Shown piece by piece: positions 54,072 to 63,941 of a stretch of 64,000 nucleotides of DNA. A model generated the notes under the pieces. It did not search any database, was not told the DNA's origin, and saw nothing but the letters and a program-made list of their open reading frames with translations. Within the stretch, counting starts at the first letter, position 1. Every line of letters starts with the position of its first letter. Source of the stretch: an uncultured Eubacteriales bacterium (GTDB lineage Bacteria; Bacillota; Clostridia; Christensenellales; CAG-917). The stretch is taken from assembly GCA_900547975.1 (NCBI GenBank), contig URIX01000003.1, positions 22,433 to 86,432 on the forward strand, given 5' to 3'. A program made the position numbers and the translations under genes.

Positions 54072-56309
54072 TCAATCGTTGTCGTTTTTGCCGATGACTT
54101 TAAGGTTTGCCGCCGCGATAGCAAGCGAGAATCTCTTTACGCCTAATCCCTTAAAAGCGATTGCCGCAATCTTGTCTTCGCCGTCTCCGCTCGTTTGGAT
54201 TATAATACCGCGCCCGAACTTGTTGTGCTCGACGATAGTATCCTTTTTGAATTGCGAATAGTCCACGTTCGAGGCTTTTTTCGGCGTTTCGAGAGTGGAT
54301 TTCGAAAATCCGTTCGACAAATTCTTTTTGAACGCCGACGTTTGCGGATTGTTTGCGCCGAGTTTTATGCGGTCTTTTGTATCGAACGTAGGCGACGTGT
54401 AATTTGAATTTGCGTAACGCATAGAGGATTTGAATCCGCTCATTTCGCCAATGAAACGGCTCTTTGGCAAATATTCCATACGTCCGAAACGATAGCGTTG
54501 ACGAGCATTTAGCACAAACAATTTCTTTCTCGCGCGCGTTATTGCGACGTACATAAGTCGTCTTTCTTCTTCGACGTCACCGGCGGTAATCGCTCTTTGC
54601 GTGGGGAAAATGCCGTCTTCGAGCGCAACGAGGAATACGTCGTCGAATTCGAGCCCTTTCACCGCGTGTATTGTGGCAATCGTAACGTAATCGTCGTTGT
54701 TCATTTCGTCGGTGTCCGAAACAAGCGCAACCGATTGCATAAAGTCGGATATGCTCGCGCCATCGTTGTCCTGCTCGAATTGTTGAACTGCCGACACGAG
54801 TTCTTCGATATTTTCCAGACGGTTTGCGTCGTCGGGGTCTTGACTTTGGGAAAGCGCGGCTTCGAGTCCGCTTCGGCGAATAACGTATTGCACGAATTCA
54901 ACCGCCTGCATTTGCTTTGAAAACTGCACCAAATCCGTCGCTATTTGCGTAAACGGCGCAAGTTTTTTTGCGGTCGTAGGCGTGAGCCATTCGGGATTTA
55001 GAAGCACCGAAAACATAGTCGTAGACTTTGCTTTTGCAACCTCTTGCAACTCCACGACCGCCGTGTTGCCTATACCGCGCTTCGGATAGTTCACCACGCG
55101 CAGAATACTGTCGTTGTCGCTTGGATTTATGGCAAGTCGAACGTATGCGAGCGCATCCTTGATTTCCTTGCGTTCGTAGAATCTGAAACCGCCGAAAACC
55201 TTGTACGGTATTCCGTGCAAATTAAATTCTTCTTCAAACTGACGAGTCACCGAGTTTGCACGCACCAAAACCGCCATATCCTTATAATTTTCTCCGTTTC
55301 TGTGCAGCGTATTTATGGTTCGAGCGACGTTCGTCGCCTCGTCACGGTCGTTGTACGCCTCGTAATATTCGATTGAATCGTCGCCTTTAATTTCACTCCA
55401 AAGGGTTTTTTCGTTACGGTTAGAGTTGTTCTTTATGACGTTGTTCGCCGCTTGCAAAATAGACGTCGTACTGCGATAGTTCTGCTCGAGTTTGTAGACC
55501 TTTGCGCTCGGAAAATCCTTTGAAAAGTCGAGAATATTCTTGATTTCCGCGCCGCGCCAACTGTATATCGACTGGTCCTCGTCGCCCACGACGAACAAGT
55601 TGCCGTTGAGTTTCGATAGCATTTTTACGATGTCGTATTGCAGTTTGTTGGTGTCTTGAAACTCGTCTACGCAGATGTATTTGAATCGTCTTTGATATTT
55701 TTCCAAAACGTCCGGACACTCCTTAAAAAGTTGCACGGTTTTGAGAAGCAAATCGTCGAAATCCATACAGTTACAGTTTTTGAGTTCCTGCTCGTATCTC
55801 GAATAAATTTGGAAGATATTGTAAGCGTCGTTATCGTCGTTTTTTATCGCGTCGTAATAAACTTCGGGCGACATATCGAGTGTTTTTGCGCGCGAGATAT
55901 GCCACAGATAATCCCCCTTGTTTTTCGGGTCTGCCTGCGGATAATCCTGCAAAACGCGCTTTACGACTCTCTCGCTTTCGAGGTCGGTGTAAATGGTAAA
56001 ATCTTTGGAATATCCTATTCTATCCGCGTCGAATCGCAAAATACGCGCGCACATCGAGTGGAATGTGCTCGTCCACACACTCTGCGAGCCGAGATATTTT
56101 TCGATACGCTCTTTCATTTCGTTTGCGGCTTTGTTGGTAAAGGTGATCGCCAAAATATTGTACGGATCGACGCCGTTTTCGATGAGATGGCACACTCTTG
56201 CCGTAAGCACGCGAGTTTTTCCGCTTCCCGCGCCTGCGATAACCAAAACCGCGCCTTCGGTGTCGTTGACGGCGGCTAATTGTTGTGGATTGAGATTAAA
56301 GTTGTTCAT
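54072..56309 (-). CDS. pcrA: ATP-dependent DNA helicase PcrA/UvrD
   Basis: 745 residues of superfamily 1A helicase. Walker A is A-G-A-G-S-G-K-T, Walker B is V-D-E-F-Q-D-T-N, and G-D-E-D-Q-S-I-Y-S-W and V-A-I-T-R-A-R are present. The C-terminal Tudor-like segment (V-E-H-N-K-F-G-R-G) binds RNA polymerase in relatives. It acts in nucleotide excision repair and conflict resolution. It is in the pcrA-ligA order common in Firmicutes, about 190 bases apart with no clear terminator. Confidence 0.96.
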   Translation of the reverse strand: MNNFNLNPQQLAAVNDTEGAVLVIAGAGSGKTRVLTARVCHLIENGVDPYNILAITFTNKAANEMKERIEKYLGSQSVWTSTFHSMCARILRFDADRIGYSKDFTIYTDLESERVVKRVLQDYPQADPKNKGDYLWHISRAKTLDMSPEVYYDAIKNDDNDAYNIFQIYSRYEQELKNCNCMDFDDLLLKTVQLFKECPDVLEKYQRRFKYICVDEFQDTNKLQYDIVKMLSKLNGNLFVVGDEDQSIYSWRGAEIKNILDFSKDFPSAKVYKLEQNYRSTTSILQAANNVIKNNSNRNEKTLWSEIKGDDSIEYYEAYNDRDEATNVARTINTLHRNGENYKDMAVLVRANSVTRQFEEEFNLHGIPYKVFGGFRFYERKEIKDALAYVRLAINPSDNDSILRVVNYPKRGIGNTAVVELQEVAKAKSTTMFSVLLNPEWLTPTTAKKLAPFTQIATDLVQFSKQMQAVEFVQYVIRRSGLEAALSQSQDPDDANRLENIEELVSAVQQFEQDNDGASISDFMQSVALVSDTDEMNNDDYVTIATIHAVKGLEFDDVFLVALEDGIFPTQRAITAGDVEEERRLMYVAITRARKKLFVLNARQRYRFGRMEYLPKSRFIGEMSGFKSSMRYANSNYTSPTFDTKDRIKLGANNPQTSAFKKNLSNGFSKSTLETPKKASNVDYSQFKKDTIVEHNKFGRGIIIQTSGDGEDKIAAIAFKGLGVKRFSLAIAAANLKVIGKNDND

Positions 56310-56436
56310 AACGAGCGCCTTTTTGCGACTTTTTTTGCCGCATTTTAACTACAAACACTATACCACATATTGTGGCGTTTATCAATTTTTTCAAGAAAAT
56401 AGCACAAAAATCCACGAAAAAAATTGTCCGTTTATA

Positions 56437-56465
56437 TTGATTTACTAAATCAAATATGATATTCT
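56437..56465 (+). promoter_or_regulatory. Possible promoter of the DUF1508 protein gene
   Basis: TTGATT (56437-56442), 17 bp, and TATTCT (56460-56465). The predicted leader is about 70 nt and ends with GCGGAGGA before the ATG at 56541. Confidence 0.4.
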
Positions 56466-56540
56466 ATTCATAACTTGGATTATAGAGGGATTTTTTTATA
56501 CGAAAATTCTTCTGTTTTCCGCGCGGAGGAATTTATTTTT

Positions 56541-58196
56541 ATGGTAAATTTTGATGAAATCGAGTTTCTTGAAAGCGAAATAGTTGACGACGACCCCACC
56601 GCCCCCGTCGGTACTTTGGTGCATATAACCGAAGACGACAAAGTCGAACCCGTCGAGCAAAAACAAGCCGTTCAAGTCGTCGAATCCGACGTTCGGAACG
56701 AAACTCGCCAAGGCGAAGCAAAAGAAGTCGTCGAAGTCGGCAATTCAGATAACGAACAAAAGGAACTAGCGCAAACCGTAACGACGGACGTTCAAGACGA
56801 ACCGCAAGCCGAACAAACCGCTCAGTCCGAAGAAACGGTCACCGAAACTTATCAACCCGAAGCGGTCGAGCAAGCGGAAGAAGTAGAAGATACAACCGAT
56901 GTTTCAACCGAGGAAACCTTGCAAGTCGCAGACGAATCGACAGAAACCGTCGAAACGGAATCCGTAAACGAAGTCGCAGACGAAACGGCGGTAGAAACGA
57001 CCGAAGAACCGCAAGAAGTCACGCCGCAAGCCGAAATTACAGAAGAGGCGCAAAACATCGAAGATTCTTCCGAAGAAACCGCACCCGTTGAAGATAAGAC
57101 TGCGGTAGAGAACGCAGTCGTAGAAGAATCCGCGCAAGAAAGCCAAAACGTCGAAGCGGCGCAAGACGAACAACCCGAAGAACAAAAAACCGTTCAAAAG
57201 GCAAAAAAACCGAGAAAACCCGCGCAAAAGAAAGAAGCCGCTCCCGTCGTCGTCAACGACGAGGAACACAAGACTTCCCTCAACCTCAAAAACGGCAAGT
57301 CCGTAAACGACGAATTGTTCGGAACGAGTTTCGAGATGGAACAACCCGCAAAGGCAAAAATCGTATCCACCAAGAAGAAACAAGAAAAGGCGGAAGATTT
57401 GTGGGCGGTTGCAGCCGTTGCAAACCCCAAGAAGGAAACCGCACCCGTAAAGGAAGAAGCGAAAGTCGAAGCGAAACCTGTCAAAACGGCTGCAAAGAAA
57501 GCGACGACAAAGACCGCAGAATCCGCGCCAAAAGCAGAAAACGAGGACGTCAAACCCGCGCCCAAGAAAACCGCTTCCAAAAAGTCAACAAAAGTTGAGA
57601 ATATAAACACGTCTACGGAGGAAAAGAAAGTGGCAAAGACTACGAAAGAAGTCGCAACGGAAGAAAAACCCGTGAAAGCGAGCAAGGCAACAAAAGAAGT
57701 ACCCGTAAAGGAAGCACCGGTAAAAGAAGAAGAAAAGGCTCACAAAGCGGAAACCAAAACCGTAAAAGACGATGAAACCGTCATCGTCGAAGGCGAAGGC
57801 AAAACTCACGGCAAGTACGTCATCAAAAAGACGGACAAAGGCAACTTCGTTTTCAAACTCTATTCCTCGAATTACAGAGTCGTGGCAATCGGCGCACAAG
57901 CCTACACCACTCTCGGTGCGGCAAAAATCGGTATTCAAAGCATAATCAACAACGCAGAGAAAGCACCGGTCGAAAATCAAACCTTGAAGAACTACGAAGT
58001 GGAAAAATTCCCCAAATGGGAAATTTATCAAGATAAGAAAGGCGAATATCGTCTTCGCTTGTTTGCAACCAACGGCAACCTTATCGCCACCACCAACGAC
58101 GGTTACGCCGACATCACGGGCGCAAAGAACGGAATTGCGGCAGTTGCAAGAGCAAACAAAGGCTGCGCAATCGTAAGAAACGACAACCTCTGGTAA
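56541..58196 (+). CDS. Long low-complexity protein with two C-terminal DUF1508 (YegP-like) modules
   Basis: 551 residues from ATG 56541, with GGAGG 11 bases upstream. Residues about 1-200 are extremely rich in Glu, Val, Thr and Gln. Residues about 200-420 are rich in Lys, Ala, Glu and Pro and read like histone H1-type tails (K-K-A-T-T-K-T-A, K-P-A-P-K-K-T-A-S-K-K). Two DUF1508-type beta-alpha modules then follow, at about 424-475 (G-K-Y-V-I-K-K then F-K-L-Y-S-S-N) and 492-541 (W-E-I-Y-Q-D-K-K-G-E-Y-R-L-R-L). DUF1508 proteins are usually 60-110 residues alone, and their role is unclear. No signal peptide is seen, so it is probably cytoplasmic. The acidic-then-basic arrangement suggests binding to DNA, RNA or ribosomes, but this is inference. 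Confidence 0.8.
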   Translation: MVNFDEIEFLESEIVDDDPTAPVGTLVHITEDDKVEPVEQKQAVQVVESDVRNETRQGEAKEVVEVGNSDNEQKELAQTVTTDVQDEPQAEQTAQSEETVTETYQPEAVEQAEEVEDTTDVSTEETLQVADESTETVETESVNEVADETAVETTEEPQEVTPQAEITEEAQNIEDSSEETAPVEDKTAVENAVVEESAQESQNVEAAQDEQPEEQKTVQKAKKPRKPAQKKEAAPVVVNDEEHKTSLNLKNGKSVNDELFGTSFEMEQPAKAKIVSTKKKQEKAEDLWAVAAVANPKKETAPVKEEAKVEAKPVKTAAKKATTKTAESAPKAENEDVKPAPKKTASKKSTKVENINTSTEEKKVAKTTKEVATEEKPVKASKATKEVPVKEAPVKEEEKAHKAETKTVKDDETVIVEGEGKTHGKYVIKKTDKGNFVFKLYSSNYRVVAIGAQAYTTLGAAKIGIQSIINNAEKAPVENQTLKNYEVEKFPKWEIYQDKKGEYRLRLFATNGNLIATTNDGYADITGAKNGIAAVARANKGCAIVRNDNLW

Positions 58197-58212
58197 TAAA
58201 ATCTGAATAATC

Positions 58213-58267
58213 AAAAAAGAACGCAATTTTGAAGTGGACTTACTCAACTTCGATTGCGTTCTTTTTT
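58213..58267. terminator. Bidirectional terminator after the DUF1508 protein gene
   Basis: A 15-bp stem of AAAAAAGAACGCAAT with its complement ATTGCGTTCTTTTTT encloses a 25-base loop that can itself pair (TTGAAG/CTTCGA-like). T-runs occur on both strands, serving this gene and the convergent membrane protein gene. Confidence 0.85.
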
Positions 58268-58290
58268 TAATCCTATTATAAAATCTTTTT

Positions 58291-58842
58291 TCACATATCG
58301 AAGAAAGATATGTCGTTTTGCTCGACTTGCTCGGAATTTATATCCTTTACGGCAAGAGTTTTGAGCGCGCCGCTCACCGCTCTCACAACCGCAAGAATCA
58401 ACAGCATACACGCGCCGAGTATGAGCGTCGTGTCCGCTCGGCCTTGCGACAAACCGCAACTCGCGCCGACGAAGAATATGCCGGCGGCGGCATAGTTGAA
58501 TCCTTGCGCGACTTTGAGTTGATTTACTGATTTTTTGAGATTTTCAACGCTCTTATTTACCGATTTAAGCGAAATTATTGTGCTTACGAGCGAGAAAACC
58601 AATGCGCAAAAGCATATCACGCCGAGCATAATTACAATCACGCCGGCAAGTCCGGTTGCGATTGCACTTGCGCCCGCCCCGATTGCCCCGTCAAGTGTGC
58701 CGTCGCTCTCGGACGGGTCGGTGTTCATAAGCACGACGCCTATGACGAAGCACGCAACGGCTACCCCTGCGTATAAAACCGTACCAAGCGCGTCAAGCAC
58801 TCCCGACGCTATAATCTTCGGTCTTGACTTTGAATATTTCAT
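58291..58842 (-). CDS. Four-span membrane protein, unknown
   Basis: 183 residues from the ATG at 58842, with GAGAGGTGAAT directly upstream. Hydrophobic segments lie at about 10-38, 60-95, 117-135 and 140-160. A charged helix (residues 95-112, S-V-N-K-S-V-E-N-L-K-K-S-V) lies between spans 2 and 3. Gly/Ala-rich helices are typical of small integral proteins of Clostridia with no assigned role. It follows the giant lipoprotein gene by 78 bases in the same direction, so the two may be expressed together. Confidence 0.75.
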   Translation of the reverse strand: MKYSKSRPKIIASGVLDALGTVLYAGVAVACFVIGVVLMNTDPSESDGTLDGAIGAGASAIATGLAGVIVIMLGVICFCALVFSLVSTIISLKSVNKSVENLKKSVNQLKVAQGFNYAAAGIFFVGASCGLSQGRADTTLILGACMLLILAVVRAVSGALKTLAVKDINSEQVEQNDISFFDM

Positions 58843-58920
58843 ATTCACCTCTCGACTTGCAAAAGTCTTTGCAAATATTGTGTTTGTCTATTGTTTTGTT
58901 CTATCGGTTACGCTTTGCGT

Positions 58921-61900
58921 TTATGCGTTCGTTTCACCGCTCGTTACGCCTTCGCCTGTTTGTTCACCGCTCGTTTCACCGCCCTCGGTTTCTTCGGGAA
59001 CGTAGAACTCGAACCACGCTACGCCGTTGCCCCTGAGTTTTCTTTCAACGAATTGAACTTGCCATGTCGTTTCGATTTTGCCGTTCACAAACGTGAAGAA
59101 GAACACTCTGCCGCCCGCAATGCAGTACATCATAGTATCGTCCGCATTGTAGTAGAACGTAGTCACGGTGTGAGTTTGCAAATTATCGCCTTCGTAGTTG
59201 TCGCCGATATTGAACGCAATCGTGTTATTTTCGGAATCGAAGATTGCCGTTTCGGTGAGTTCTTTTCCTTCCTGCGGTGCTCTTGACTTAAATTCGACAA
59301 CGCCTTCAACGCCTTTGAGAACGCTCGATTCATGCACTTCGGTGATGACGAAATCGTCGTATGAATATATACCGTTTTCAAAATAGTTGAAATTGAATTC
59401 GATTTTGCCCGATTCGTATTTGGTAATCGCAATCGGAATATACACGGACGTTTCGTCGTCGACGGAAACAAGGTAACCGACGTATTTTACGCTGTTGTCG
59501 GTCGCATTTTCAACGGTGCTTGTGAAAATCAGTTTCGCGTCAAAGAAGTCGAGTAAGCCGATATTGAGATACATATTCACCGTGTCTGCGCTTGTAACGT
59601 TGACAATCGTATGCAAACTACCGCCGTTGTAATCCATACCGAAATATGTCTTCCCGACCATACCGAGCGAAGCGAAGTTTACGTCCGCGGCAACGAGTTT
59701 ACTATATTCGCTGTCGTTTTGGACAAGGACGTATGAATCGCCGTCCATTATCGATTGACGAGCGTTGAAACTCTTTACGGTGAGCGTACCGTTATCGTAG
59801 ATAAGTTCGCCCACGGGCTCGAAATCGGTTGCGGCGTCAATCTTCATACTTGCGTTATCCGTCCACGTACGGTAGTGACCGTACAAATATCTCCCCGTCG
59901 CCTCGTCGTATTTGATGTCGTAATCAAAATAAGTCCATCTTCCGAGTAAGTTCGAATTGTTGCACATATGCAGTTCTTGGAACTTAAATTTGCCGTCGCT
60001 CGTCTTGTGCACTCTGTGATACTTGCCCAAGTCCGTATTGTAAACGCCGTTTACATTGCTAAGACGAGAACGAGTCAGCAAATAGTTTCCGAGCATACCG
60101 TCGGGCAATGAGGTCGGATTGACAATGCTGACGTACTTCAATGTACTTTCGTCATTGTGGTTCAAAACAAGTGAATATCCATTGTTTGGCGCTTCGGTAT
60201 TGCCGATTTCCGTTCTTTCGAGGATATAGAATTTCGCAGTTTTTTCGACATTCGGACCAAGTTGGGTTTTTTCGAAACAGATTTGGATTGCTTCGGTCGG
60301 GAACTGATATACGAAGCAATATTCCGTATCGGTTTCGTAATAATAGCACCTGTTCTTCACGTTCTTTTGGCTGATTAACGCGCTCGCATTATTTATCGAG
60401 AACGAAATATATCTGCTGTCGATATTGCCGTTTATGATACTGTCCGACTGCGAATAACCGCCCACGTTCCTGACGTAGGTCACGTCGTTATATGCGCGGA
60501 ACGTAAATCCGAAGTAGTCGATATGCGGATGTCCGTCATACCATTGCGAGTCGAATCCGTCGTACAAATCGTTATAGAATCGCGTATAATACGTTCCCTT
60601 CTTTATAAACGCATTGCCGAGCCAATCTGGCGTTTCTTGAAGTTTTACGAGATCATAGCCTATGAGTTGTCTTAACGGATGATCCAATTCGTTTCTGCCG
60701 CCTTGACTGTATTTGGTATTTTGATAGAATTCTTTGAGATAAAGTCTGCCGCCCCTCTCGTTTTCGATAAAGTAAACGTAGCTGAGCGTTTCGGGATACG
60801 TCAAAATCTCGACTCTGCTCGTTTCCGTCCTGACAGCGTCCCTTTCGATCGACTCGATAACTCTACGATATTTGTCATAATACAAGCCACGGTATTCGCT
60901 CGGAACCGACGTTGCTTGTTTAACCTCGTAATAAACGTTGCCGTTATACATAATCGAGCCGTCGTCACGGAACTCGAATGCGCAATTCAAAGCGTCCGAA
61001 TCGCAATAAACGTTTCCGACAAGACTCATTTCGCTTTCTTTTGTGAATCTTGTTTCTTGCAAGAAGTCGAAATCTTCGAGTATCCTGTAATTGTACGTAC
61101 GTCTCGTGTGAACGATATTGTTATCATTTGCGTTGAGGACAAAGAGCCCTTTGACGTCTTGGCTTCCGTCGTAAACTTCTGCAAAATACAGCGTATCTTG
61201 CGCAAGGAAGTTGCTATCTTGATCTTTGAACGTATAGTAACGTTTTCCGATATACTCGTCGGGAATGGTTACGGTTTTCCGCTTGTAACATTCGTAGCCG
61301 TCGATTGCTATTGTCGCTTCACCGTCCTCGTTCGTTACGATAGATGCGGGATAAGTGGCAAAGTAAGTTCCGATAGCGGTCAATTTGCCGCTTGCGTCTT
61401 TGTAAAGCGTTGCTTCGTAGCTCGCATTTATATCATTTATATAATGATAGTAAACCTTGTTATCCGAAACAAAGATTCCCTGATAAATCGCGCGGTCAGT
61501 CCAAATTACGCGTCCGTATGCGCAACTCAAATCGAGGTCGCCCAAAACTTCGCCGATAGTCGCTTCAATAAGATCGGACGTCGAATACTGCGCTTCGCTG
61601 ACAAACTGAAAATAGTTTTCATCGACCTTAGCAATGAGCTTGAATGTCGAATCGTTCCTCGCGTATTTCTTGCCGTCTATCGTCACAACTTGATATTCGA
61701 CGTTATCGTATTTCAGTTTACCGTCTTTGTTAAGCACGACCGAATCGCCGTTATTGCGATACGTTCCGTTGAAGTCAAAAGACACGTCTTCCATAAGGCA
61801 GTATCTTTCAACCGAATCGCCCGAAGAAGAATTGACGGTAATTCTTATTCCTTCGGTTCTGTAATTGTTTTCTTCATTATGCTCAAATGAAAATCTATAA

Positions 61901-63663
61901 TACTTTCCTTTGATTTGAAGCAAGGTATACCCGTTACGCCCGTCAAACACCTTGAAATCGGTTTTAGTAGGATTCGAGCCGAATTTTGTCAAGAATTGAC
62001 CGTATCTGTCAACGGTTATCATTGACGTGAGTTTTGTCGAAACGAAGTCCGCGCTGACGAAATTGTTGCTCGGCGTATGGAAATAATTGTACAATTTGCT
62101 TTCGTAAATTTCATTGAAATATAACGAATCGCCAAAACCGACTTGCTCTTCACCGACGTATACTCTTTTAAGCGTCGTAAAATCGTTTTCGTCAGTCGGC
62201 GAGAAATAGCAATAGTCTTTTCCCATCACCCACAACGATTTTCGCACAGGTTTTCCCGTTCCGAGGTCGAAGTTGAAATACACTTTTCCGTCTTGCAAAA
62301 CGTAAGTGAGGAAAATTATATCGCCCTCGCCGAGAAGCAATCTGTAATCGTCTTTCGATTGAACATATTTTTCGTTCGGAATCTCTGTCGCTTGCTTTAT
62401 AATGTTATATGCCCTTTCATTGAAACGGAATCTGTCGGGGTCGTTGCCACCCAATCCTTCTACGAAATTGAGGTAAATATATTTTCCGTTGTCATAATAG
62501 AACGTGCCGTTGAAATCCTCATAGAACGACTCGCCGAAATCCTCAAACGTATCGACAAATTTATATAAATTGTAAGATACGCCGTCGGCAATTACCGCCG
62601 TTTGCGTCAATTCGGCAAAACGATAATCGTCTTGTTTTTCATAGTTACAATAGATACCGTATACGTCTTTACTGTCGCCGAAGTTGTTTCCCGCAACGAG
62701 TTTATAGTAAGTATCGTTCATAAAAGAGAACGCCGCTTCCTCGTCCGAAACTCTTACGACTTTCTCGATATAATCGTCGCCTTTTGCCAAAATCGTCGTG
62801 TCTTCGTCCTCTTGTTTGACAAAAACTTCCACTTCTTCGGTATAGCCACTGTCAGTATTGGCTCCGTAATGAATCGTAACTTTGTTATCTTCGCCGACAA
62901 CGACGTATCGATCCGCTTCATACGTCATATACGTTCCGACGTATTCAGAAAGGTCGGTCACTTGCGTGCAATCGCTCATTGCGCCGATAGTCACGGATTC
63001 GCTGTAATCGCTATCGGCATATTCCCCGTTATCGTCACGAGCCTTAACTCTAACGACCGTGCCGAAATTGTACGGACCTATTCTTCTGCCCCCGATCACG
63101 CTCTCGCCGCCGTCTATTTCACAAACGTACGAAGTGGCGTTATCAACGGATTCCCAATAGACTTGTCTTCCGTCCGTATAGTCGATTTTAATCATCGGCG
63201 TATCGAGTTTTTCTTTTGCGGCCTCGTTGTATTTTACAGTATTGCTGAACGCGCTGTCTTCATATTTGTCCGGATTGCCGGAAATCGCCCTTACGCGCAA
63301 CGAATCGCCTGCTTGCAACTTGTACGAAGTTTCGCCAAATATGCCGCAATCCTCGCCGTTGAGTTCGATTTCGTAGCCATTTGCGTTATCGATCGGCTTC
63401 CAATACGCAACCTCGCCGTCAAGCATCAAATACGGCGTGTCAAGAGGCTTAACATTAGAGCCGCCCTGTTCTTGACCACCCTGTCCGCCACCTTGCTCGC
63501 CGCCTTGACTTCCTTGTTCGCCTTGACTTCCTTGTTCGCCTTGACTTCCTTGTTCGCCTTGACCGTGCGTCGAGCCCGTGCCAGAATTTTCGCCGCACGC
63601 AACCAGTACGCACAGAAGTGCGATAACGGTGATTATCAACAATACTTTTCTAAAACTTTTCAT
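58921..63663 (-). CDS. Giant surface lipoprotein with FN3-like domains
   Basis: 1580 residues from the ATG at 63663 (GAGGG upstream). A lipoprotein signal ends in L-V-A-C, with Cys23 as the lipidated residue. A Gly/Gln/Glu/Ser linker (repeats of G-E-Q-G-S-Q) spans about 25-70. Two fibronectin-III-like domains (about 72-150 and 150-235) share the pattern L-D-T-P, W-x-(P/S)-(I/V)-D-N-A-x-(G/S)-Y. The rest, about 1340 residues, is beta-rich and made of degenerate modules that begin with a hydrophobic-G-x-Y element (Y-V-G-T-Y, Y-I-G-K-R-Y-Y, Y-R-G-L-Y-Y, M-L-G-N-Y, M-V-G-K-T-Y) followed by a Y/F/N-rich beta region. No catalytic motif or LPxTG was seen. It is a cell-surface protein, perhaps for binding of glycans or host/diet polymers. 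Confidence 0.8.
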   Translation of the reverse strand: MKSFRKVLLIITVIALLCVLVACGENSGTGSTHGQGEQGSQGEQGSQGEQGSQGGEQGGGQGGQEQGGSNVKPLDTPYLMLDGEVAYWKPIDNANGYEIELNGEDCGIFGETSYKLQAGDSLRVRAISGNPDKYEDSAFSNTVKYNEAAKEKLDTPMIKIDYTDGRQVYWESVDNATSYVCEIDGGESVIGGRRIGPYNFGTVVRVKARDDNGEYADSDYSESVTIGAMSDCTQVTDLSEYVGTYMTYEADRYVVVGEDNKVTIHYGANTDSGYTEEVEVFVKQEDEDTTILAKGDDYIEKVVRVSDEEAAFSFMNDTYYKLVAGNNFGDSKDVYGIYCNYEKQDDYRFAELTQTAVIADGVSYNLYKFVDTFEDFGESFYEDFNGTFYYDNGKYIYLNFVEGLGGNDPDRFRFNERAYNIIKQATEIPNEKYVQSKDDYRLLLGEGDIIFLTYVLQDGKVYFNFDLGTGKPVRKSLWVMGKDYCYFSPTDENDFTTLKRVYVGEEQVGFGDSLYFNEIYESKLYNYFHTPSNNFVSADFVSTKLTSMITVDRYGQFLTKFGSNPTKTDFKVFDGRNGYTLLQIKGKYYRFSFEHNEENNYRTEGIRITVNSSSGDSVERYCLMEDVSFDFNGTYRNNGDSVVLNKDGKLKYDNVEYQVVTIDGKKYARNDSTFKLIAKVDENYFQFVSEAQYSTSDLIEATIGEVLGDLDLSCAYGRVIWTDRAIYQGIFVSDNKVYYHYINDINASYEATLYKDASGKLTAIGTYFATYPASIVTNEDGEATIAIDGYECYKRKTVTIPDEYIGKRYYTFKDQDSNFLAQDTLYFAEVYDGSQDVKGLFVLNANDNNIVHTRRTYNYRILEDFDFLQETRFTKESEMSLVGNVYCDSDALNCAFEFRDDGSIMYNGNVYYEVKQATSVPSEYRGLYYDKYRRVIESIERDAVRTETSRVEILTYPETLSYVYFIENERGGRLYLKEFYQNTKYSQGGRNELDHPLRQLIGYDLVKLQETPDWLGNAFIKKGTYYTRFYNDLYDGFDSQWYDGHPHIDYFGFTFRAYNDVTYVRNVGGYSQSDSIINGNIDSRYISFSINNASALISQKNVKNRCYYYETDTEYCFVYQFPTEAIQICFEKTQLGPNVEKTAKFYILERTEIGNTEAPNNGYSLVLNHNDESTLKYVSIVNPTSLPDGMLGNYLLTRSRLSNVNGVYNTDLGKYHRVHKTSDGKFKFQELHMCNNSNLLGRWTYFDYDIKYDEATGRYLYGHYRTWTDNASMKIDAATDFEPVGELIYDNGTLTVKSFNARQSIMDGDSYVLVQNDSEYSKLVAADVNFASLGMVGKTYFGMDYNGGSLHTIVNVTSADTVNMYLNIGLLDFFDAKLIFTSTVENATDNSVKYVGYLVSVDDETSVYIPIAITKYESGKIEFNFNYFENGIYSYDDFVITEVHESSVLKGVEGVVEFKSRAPQEGKELTETAIFDSENNTIAFNIGDNYEGDNLQTHTVTTFYYNADDTMMYCIAGGRVFFFTFVNGKIETTWQVQFVERKLRGNGVAWFEFYVPEETEGGETSGEQTGEGVTSGETNA

Positions 63664-63790
63664 TTTCCGCCCTCGGTTGGCATTTATATTTATATAAATA
63701 TAACACACATTGCTTAACTTTGTAAATATATTATGTATAAGAAAACGAAAAAGCCCCTTTAATGGCAGTTTTCGACAGTTAAAAATAATA

Positions 63791-63837
63791 TTTCACTATT
63801 TTGTTGAAGAAGATGTAAGTCGTTGCTTTGCAACGAA
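63791..63837 (+). repeat. 47-bp direct repeat, copy 1
   Basis: Identical to copy 2 at 63895-63941 except for two T/C changes. It contains GAAGAAGA and ends in the small hairpin GTTGCTTTGCAAC. Confidence 0.85.
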
Positions 63838-63894
63838 GAGTTCGTGGCGCAGTTGTCAACGGTATTATGCAATGCCGTTGAATATCTTCTTCTC

Positions 63895-63941
63895 TTTCAC
63901 TATTTTGTTGAAGAAGACGTAAGTCGTTGCTCTGCAACGAA
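63895..63941 (+). repeat. 47-bp direct repeat, copy 2
   Basis: Differs from copy 1 at two positions (T to C). It is preceded by TCTTCTTC, which can pair with the GAAGAAGA inside the repeat, and ends in the hairpin GTTGCTCTGCAAC. The period is 104 bp. The unit may continue past the window edge. Confidence 0.85.

Noticed and set aside
60679..61890. Plus-strand frame (403 codons) opposite the giant lipoprotein, and a similar one at 62602-63717
   Set aside because: Antisense shadows of a continuous 1580-residue lipoprotein frame with a proper signal peptide; no ribosome sites.
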